Below, piece after piece: positions 58,401 through 64,000 of a stretch of DNA of 64,000 bases. How positions within the stretch are numbered: position 1 is the stretch's first letter; each line of letters opens with the position of its first letter. Origin of the DNA: Neospora caninum Liverpool (Eukaryota > Apicomplexa > Conoidasida > Eucoccidiorida > Sarcocystidae); assembly GCF_000208865.1 (NCBI RefSeq), contig NC_018394.1, forward strand, positions 3,041,797-3,105,796, written 5' to 3'. The position numbers and the translations under genes were made by a program. The notes under the pieces are model-generated. The model worked only from the letters and a program-made list of their open reading frames with translations. It ran no database searches and had not been told where the DNA came from.

Positions 58401-60240
58401 ACGCCACCACTTGAAGCTGTTCACATCCTGCGGCTTCCCTTCCTGTCGCTCGCGTCTCAGCGCTCGGCCAGGCGTCAAAACCCTCGACGACCCTGGGCAT
58501 CGACGCGCGCGCCGAACTGCGCGACGCCGCGTTTCTCTCCGTGCCCATCCCAGAAGTCGCAGTTCCGCGATATCCCTTCCTGTGCGCTCTGTCTTTTCAC
58601 CTGCAAAAAGAGTGCCGACAATCAGGCCAAAGTAGACGAGGGATCCGAGGAGACTCTGTTCGACGAAGCCCATCTGCGTGAAGTGTTCTTGCAGATCTCC
58701 CAGGACGGCGGGGATGACGCCGTGGTCAAAGTTGCACATGACGGACATGAAGAGCATGCAGACGAGGGGGAAATACCCCACAGAGCCCGACGCAGACGCC
58801 CCCGCGTGCGCTGAAGCCGAGAGAGACGCAGCCCCGTGGGCGTCGACGAGCGCGCGGCGCCCCGCGTGGCCCACGCTGAAGAGCTCTTTCTCCTGCGTGC
58901 ATGCGCGAACCTCGCACGTCCCCTCAAAGGCGCCACGCACCCTTCGTCCCGGAGCGTCGCCGGCTGATCCCAACAGGAGCGGCGTCGACGACGCTTGTGC
59001 CTGGGAGATCCAGGACGCGTCGCTGGCCCGCGGGAACAGGTCAGCGCTCGCGCGCGGATACGCCTCCGAGTCAGGAGCCGTCGCCGGGGTGTCTGAGAAC
59101 AGAAATCGCCGAGAGAGAAACTCAAAACGCGAAGGAATCCACCAGGAACCCACGCAGCATAGCACCACGCCTTCAAGACACTGCATGAAGGTGCGTCGTG
59201 GGTCTATCCACGCTTGCATGCCGAGATATGTCAAACACATGTGTACATGCGTGGGGGGGGGGGGGGGGGCGAGGACTGGGGACACGTAACGCAAAGGCTG
59301 ACATCAAAACATGACCATGCGACCCTTTGCCTCCGTTGCGGCTCATGCACGCACATGTCTCCACAGCGTCATCTCCATCGATCTCCCTATCTCTCTCTAT
59401 CTATTTACACATACCCGTATGCACACATGCACGCATAGATGGATATACCTTCCGGTTCCATTTTCTCGATATCGACATGTTTAACACTCTGAATAGTCGA
59501 ACGCATGCGTCAAACGGGCACAAATGGGTGGTCTGTCTTGGGCCATGTTTCGTCCTTCTGTGGGAAGACTTACACATGTTTGGAATGGCGAGGTACGGCG
59601 CGCCACCCTGAGGACTGAGCCGCACGCGCTGCTGCGTCTCGCGGCTGACGGAAGCGACGCAGGCCGCGCTGGGAGTCGGCAGCGCATGCGGTCCAGGCGC
59701 GGTCCGATGCATTCTTTGGACAGAGCTGTAGCTCGGAACCGGGTCCGCGTGCGCTGCGAGTGAGGCAGTCTGGCGGTTTTCAGCGGGCCCCGCGTGCCCG
59801 CCGGAGATTTGCGCCGGCGCATGCGTCTGCAACGGTTTCGGCTTTACAGGCGCCGCCAGCTTTCGGCGGGATGCCTCGCGCCCCAGAGCGGCAGAGGAGG
59901 CGAGGCGCGCGCCGCGTTTTTCTGCAGCCGTTTCTGCATGCGGGCCGAAGACAGCCTGGGGACTCGGCGAGGCGCCTGGAACCGTGTCGGCGCCTGGCAA
60001 GCCGGGCGAGGCTGCGAGGCTGCGTTGGGGCGCGAGGCGCACGCGCGCGCCTTCTTTCTTCGCAGCGAAACGGTGCGTTGCGTCGAGGCCAGACTGCGGG
60101 TCCGCGATCTGCTCACATGCCGGAGGCGGGAAAGCAACGCGCGGGTGGGTTGCCCAGTCTGCCGGCGGTGAAGCACCGGGCACAGGCGCAGAGGCGAACA
60201 GCGAGACGGGACGCGGCGAGAGCGTCTCGGCACTCTGCAT
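52428..60240 (-). CDS. major facilitator superfamily transporter, spinster-like, 12 exons
   Basis: Family role: 12-helix secondary transporter; spinster members move lipids or small organic solutes out of compartments. Exons on the minus strand: 60240-59574, 59092-58601, 58320-58181, 57718-57619, 56885-56782, 56328-56225, 55633-55355, 54574-54483, 54075-53898, 53384-53268, 52713-52644, 52508-52428. All phases agree, giving 807 aa. Residues 1-327 are a polar, Ala/Pro/Ser-rich extension rarely this long in the family. TM1 starts near 328 with an acidic residue (CNFDHGVIPAVL, D345). Later helices include LGSLVYFGLIVGTLFAG, VMYIMRFCIGL, TVLGYFLGGVLSKF, YVIITLGMSTLYFVVTGIQF with FWVTEYMV, and FAAPLASGAVMDFVD. 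The TLYFVVTGIQFW segment resembles spinster family members. A short charged tail ends RLPTLSF. Substrate and membrane are unknown. MFS is firm; spinster-like is moderate. Confidence 0.88.
52822..53095 (+). repeat. imperfect tandem repeat GAGGAACAAATCGCA-type, about 12 copies, in an MFS intron
   Basis: Units of about 19-24 bases built on GAGAGGAACAAATCGCAGAG, with variants AATAAATCGCACACAGAGA, lie between the exons at 52713 and 53268. Frames through it give spurious repeats such as SLCDLFLSLC. Noncoding. Confidence 0.88.
54178..54236. repeat. (TA)n-rich microsatellite in an MFS intron
   Basis: TATATACACACAGAGACATACATATATTTATATATA-type sequence lies between the exons at 54075 and 54483. A similar TATG/CACATA array lies at 57429-57494, in the intron before the exon at 57619. 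Confidence 0.75.
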
Positions 60241-60250
60241 CGTTGTGAGA

Positions 60251-60350
60251 GGACAGGAACAGACGGGAAGAGACAGGAACAGACGGGAAGAGACAGGAAC
60301 AGACGGGAAGAGACAGGAACAGACGGGAAGAGACAGGAACAGACGGGAAG
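60251..60350 (+). repeat. 20-bp tandem repeat, five copies, just upstream of the MFS start codon
   Basis: Five consecutive copies of the 20-base unit AGACAGGAACAGACGGGAAG (first copy GGACAGGAAC variant) end 110 bases from, and begin 11 bases upstream of, the ATG at 60240. The transcript would carry five CTTCCCGTCTGTTCCTGTCT units in its 5' UTR. The frame through it is open and joins the MFS frame (Ser/Leu/Val/Cys-rich repeat), so an extended N-terminus from an upstream Met at 60462 cannot be excluded. Confidence 0.9.
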
Positions 60351-63101
60351 GACGGTGTGCTCTCTGCGGTTCTGCAGTGTGGAACCCAGACCGAAGGAGA
60401 GAGGGAAGATCCCGAGGGGACCAGCTGCCGGTCCCTTCGATCAGAGAGAGGTGAGCTTTCAAAGGCGCACAGAGAGAGACAAGCGAGGCGAGCGAGGCGA
60501 GGCCATTTTACGCGTTTCTCCTCGACGCCTTGAAGAGGGGGAACAGCCGTGGATCCCCGAGAGGAGAAAGGCAGAGAGGACGGATAGCGACACACGGCAG
60601 GGGAGCCCGCGCGGCGTTGACTCCGTTGCAGGCGGCAGCAAAAGACGGAAAGCAGGCGACTGGACTGAGAGACGGCGACTCGGACAGAGAGAGACGGAAG
60701 GGAAGAGGTGCCGAGCTCGTCTGGGCTGACGCAGCGGGGAGCGCTTCGAGCCAAAAGGTTTTGGAACGCGAGGACGGAGAGGGAGCGCGGAGACCCGCAA
60801 GACAGCCAAGGCGGATCGGGTTTCTCTTGACGCGGAAAACGAAAGACAAGATCCGCGTTTTCCCGGGAAACTGGCGAGAAAAAGCGCAGCGCGGACGGGG
60901 TCGCGCAAAGTGTAAAAACTCAAGACAAGGGGTGAGGCCGGAGAGATGCAACGCGACAAGCGACAGTCATATAAGCCCCAGGGAAAAAAGTAAGAGACAA
61001 CGGAAAGCGACGCATGTGTGCGTCAGGGGGACACATGTCTGTTAATAGTATTCGAGAGGAACGACTAAAAACGGNNNNNNNNNNNNNNNNNNNNNNNNNN
61101 NNNNNNNNNNNNNNNNNNNNNNNNNNNNNNNNNNNNNNNNNNNNNNNNNNNNNNNNNNNNNNNNNNNNNNNNNNGAGGACGACTAAAAACGGAGAATCCA
61201 AGGCTCTGCGCTCGTATGCGGGTGTTGCCTGGAACTCAGGCAAAGAGAGGTAAAGCTTTTTGCGCGAGTGTACGCCGGCGCGCGCGTTCGCGCACGGCCT
61301 CTGGGGATGTTTCTGAGTTTGAGGAAGAAAGCGCGTTTTCGGTAAAAACGGGGGATTTCCGCGCAAAAATGCAAAGGTGCGAAGCGGGACCGACGCGGAA
61401 GAAAAAGACGAGAGACCGTCGAACGCAGGGCGCCAACCCTCAACCGGAGCTTTTCCTCAAGACACTCCGCGCGAGGCCTCGCGCGGAAGAGAAAGCCCGC
61501 AGGAATGTGCTGGGAGGTCGCAGAGAGAGAGAGCCAAAGACCGTGCACAAGAAAGGGAAAGAGATGCTGCGAAAAACCCCACCGAGAGTCGAAGAGGGAG
61601 AAGACTCCGAGAGAGCCAGTACGAGACATCTTTTTCGCGGATGACAAAGGCGCGTCCGGTCTGGACTTTCCAGAAAAAACAGGCACTCCGCAGAAACACG
61701 CGGGACGCGAGAGGGGGACATGCCGACAACGCAGAATTGTGCCTCGTGGATTCCCAGAGCTTTTCCAGCGTCCTCTTTTAAAAAACGCGAGACAACGTGG
61801 GCACTTTTTCACACACCACGCTCCAACCGAGGCCCAGAAAGCTTCTGAGGAAACGCTTCTCAGGAAGACACGACGAGAAAATGCACAAGAAAGGAGAGGA
61901 GGAGGCTCTCGCAAAGAGGCCTTGACACGAACCCGCACGAAACGAGGTAGATGGGCCACGCTCCTCAAACTCAACCTTTCTAAATTGTGAAGATTCAAGT
62001 CTTCTCCAGTTTGAACAACACTCCAGCGATACGAGGGGTTATCCGTATCTTTCTCGAGCTCGGCTACACTATATATATATATATATATATATGCACATGT
62101 AGAGTATTTCCCTTTGTAGTGGTGTATGGATTGCATTCCGCGTGTACTTGTTCAGTGCTGACACTGCGTATCAAGTGTACGCCTGTCCGATTGCGTGCAC
62201 GTGCATTTCCACGTGTACATAACGTAGAGGGTTTTGCGGCGGCTGAGCAGCGATAACACAGTGTTTTCTTCTGCACTGGGCACTGTCTCTCCGAAACGGC
62301 GGCTGAAGAGCCGCTCTCTGGGCGCGTTTCCCCTTTCTCCGTGCCCAAAGAGAGTCGGAGTTGCGAATCTCTCCACATCCTTCCCTCACGGGGGAGTGCC
62401 TTTTCCGTCGCTCTTGGAGCAGTCTCAGCTTTTGGTGAAAATCCGACCGCTTTTGTCGCAAGAGAGCAGAGACGCGGGATTCGCGTTTCCGGCTCAGACC
62501 GCTGTCCTCAGACCTTCAAAAACTCGTCTATGTGCAGGGACACCCGCGCGGTTGATTCTGCGTGGAAGATTTCAGTGGAGCGCGATTTTCGGTTCCCGAG
62601 CAGAATCGGGAAACGCGCGGTTTTTTAATCGCCTCGACGCGAGGCAAAAAAGGTGGCAAGACAGCCGGAAAGGCCTCCGGCAGGCTCGGACAGCGAACCT
62701 TTTCCGCTCCGACTGCTTCCAGCTTCGCGTTGCCCCAGACACACACCACAAGCAGATGATAGAAAGCCGACCTGCCTACAGTTTCACAGCCACGAGAGAG
62801 GAAAACGCATCGCTGGAGAGGCGTTTTCGCGGTCGCCTCCTAACCGATCGCTCCCGCCCGGAGAAGTGAGACGCCTAGACGCCTGTGTGTGTCAGCGCGC
62901 GTCCCCCCGCGTTCGTCAACGGCGTCTCTCTCTCCGCGTGGAGAGTTTGTCTCCGGTCTCTCTCAAATTCGTACCATTTGTCACCAGGTACCCGACGCCG
63001 CGCGGATCGCGCGAGTCGTCTTTTTCCTGGGACGATGCACACATACAGAAAAGAAAGGCCCTTTGAAGAAGGGAACAACACTGGCAAAACTGCAGACAGC
63101 C
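60351..63101. other. promoter region of MFS and 3' region of the right-edge gene
   Basis: 60351-61074 is the likely MFS promoter and leader (purine-rich on +). 61175-63101 holds no recognised gene. A (TA)n array lies at 62070-62092. Several overlapping frames at 61300-62000 are compositional. Confidence 0.45.
61075..61174. other. assembly gap (100 N) flanked by a near-direct repeat
   Basis: The left flank GAGGAACGACTAAAAACGG and the right flank GAGGACGACTAAAAACGG differ by one base. The gap may therefore be an artefact of an unresolved tandem duplication or overlapping contig ends. Confidence 0.97.
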
Positions 63102-64000
63102 TCAAGCTCGGACCTCAATTCGCCTGTCGGGATGACCCCCAGACACGTCGCGCTGTCTCGACTGCACTCTGCCGTCGCCGAGCTGCGCGTCCTGCGTCTC
63201 CGACCACTGCCTGTCCACTTTTGACGTTCCCACATATCTCGCTAGCCCCGGCTCCTCGTTCGTTTCTTTGTCCCCGAAGCGGCTGCGCGGGAGGAAACGA
63301 GAAGCCGGCGGGAACGTCGACTCCGCACTGGGCTCTGCCTGTCGCAGCCGGTCCACCGCATGCACTTGCTGCGCGCTGGGTTGCCGCTCAGAAAAGAAAA
63401 ACTGGTCTTCCAGGAGCGCGCGAAGCATCTTCCTCGCGCTGCGTCCACTCTTCCGTTCGCACTCCTCGAGGCCGCTCTTCACGCTTTCTTCTTCCCACAG
63501 ACTCGCGTTCGAGACAGAACCCTCGGCCTTTTCCAAGGCGTGCCGGCCCACGAGCAAGTCCTGCGTCTCCTTGAACGCCGTCGCCCGCATCAACCCCAAG
63601 GCGTTCCACACCTAAAACACAAATTTTTTCCACACCAAAAGGATGCACACGCACACCTGTAGTTTCCCCTGGAAAACCCCCAATGTCCGGATCCAAAACA
63701 CGCAAAAAAGACTGAGAGAGGCATCTCTCCCGCCCTCTCCAAAAAACTCGAGCACACGTTTCTTTCTCTGTCTCTGCGTCCAGACGCATGCGCATACGTG
63801 CTCAGGATATATAGGCCGTATGTCTTATACGCCGTGCCATCGCAAGGGGACCGAAAAAACCGCAAAAACAAGCGGCAAAAGCTGCATTGTCCCTGCGCAT
63901 TCTTTTGACAGAAAACAGCCCGGCAAATGAACAGGCACGCACCTGGTCGAGGGCATCTACCAGACTGACGAGGTCTTCGTACGTGTGCAGAGGTCCCGGT
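63102..64000 (-). CDS. 3' end of an unrecognised gene, partial (runs off the right edge)
   Basis: Two minus-strand exons are supported: one from beyond 64000 to 63943 (GPLHTYEDLVSLVDALDQ, donor GTGCGT) and a final exon 63611-63102 (acceptor TTTTAG). The junction is phase 0 and reads LVDALDQVWNALGLMRATAF. The last exon gives 169 residues, helical at first (KETQDLLVGRHALEKAEGS; SARKMLRALLEDQFFF) and then charged and low-complexity to the stop. It is soluble, with no membrane segment. I do not recognise the family from this part. The 5' portion lies outside the window. Confidence 0.6.

Noticed and set aside
60251..60350. Possible CRISPR array
   Set aside because: The 20-base units are directly adjacent with no unique spacers, and the organism is a eukaryote. 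It is a plain tandem repeat.
1..64000. tRNA or rRNA genes
   Set aside because: GTTCGA-type T-loop matches (for example near 27663 and 51246) lack partner acceptor and anticodon stems. No rRNA motif was seen.

Overview
The window looks like nuclear DNA of a coccidian apicomplexan, most likely Toxoplasma gondii or a close relative (Hammondia, Neospora). The evidence is: intron-rich genes on both strands with GT/AG junctions; pyrimidine-rich leaders; many TGCATGC motifs; (TA)n microsatellites in introns and spacers; purine-rich minisatellites; Ser/Glu/Arg-rich protein expansions; and the protein families present. No bacterial features (operons, Shine-Dalgarno sites, IS elements, CRISPR) are seen. 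Two 100-base N gaps (33679-33778, 61075-61174) mark it as draft assembly.

Layout. 1-6756: no recognisable gene, ending in a pyrimidine-rich leader. 6757-12096 (+): polypeptide GalNAc-transferase with C-terminal ricin lectin, 9 exons, 703 aa. 13814-19951 (+): Rab3GAP regulatory-subunit-like protein, at least 7 exons, with two purine-rich minisatellites. 19952-21179: convergent spacer with a 26-bp TGCATGC palindrome. 26147-21180 (-): eIF2A, 9 exons, about 598 aa. 26148-35235: gene-poor stretch holding one small gene (29579-30993, +, 153 aa, one membrane helix plus coiled coil) and a ~190-bp repeat in inverted copies. 35236-35892 (+): Hub1/UBL5, 2 exons, 73 aa. 45395-37788 (-): SAS-4/CPAP centriole protein, 9 exons, about 1850 aa, with the TCP10/G-box split over short 3' exons. 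45396-52427: mostly noncoding, with one ambiguous GC-rich open block and two hairpins. 60240-52428 (-): spinster-like MFS transporter, 12 exons, 807 aa. 63102-64000 (-): 3' end of an unrecognised gene running off the right edge.

The genes do not form a pathway. They are ordinary eukaryotic housekeeping and cell-biology genes side by side: Golgi O-glycosylation, Rab regulation, translation, splicing-linked ubiquitin-like protein, centriole assembly, membrane transport. For five genes (GalNAc-T, eIF2A, the small TM protein, UBL5, MFS) intron phases add up to an uninterrupted frame through every exon, which supports the models beyond simple open frames. The Rab3GAP-like model has one unresolved donor and the SAS-4 model an uncertain 3' end. 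No multi-gene novel system was found. The most distinctive items are the small CPPC-containing membrane/coiled-coil protein, the propeller-only Rab3GAP2-like protein, the hairpins and palindromes, and the inverted repeat reaching an assembly gap.
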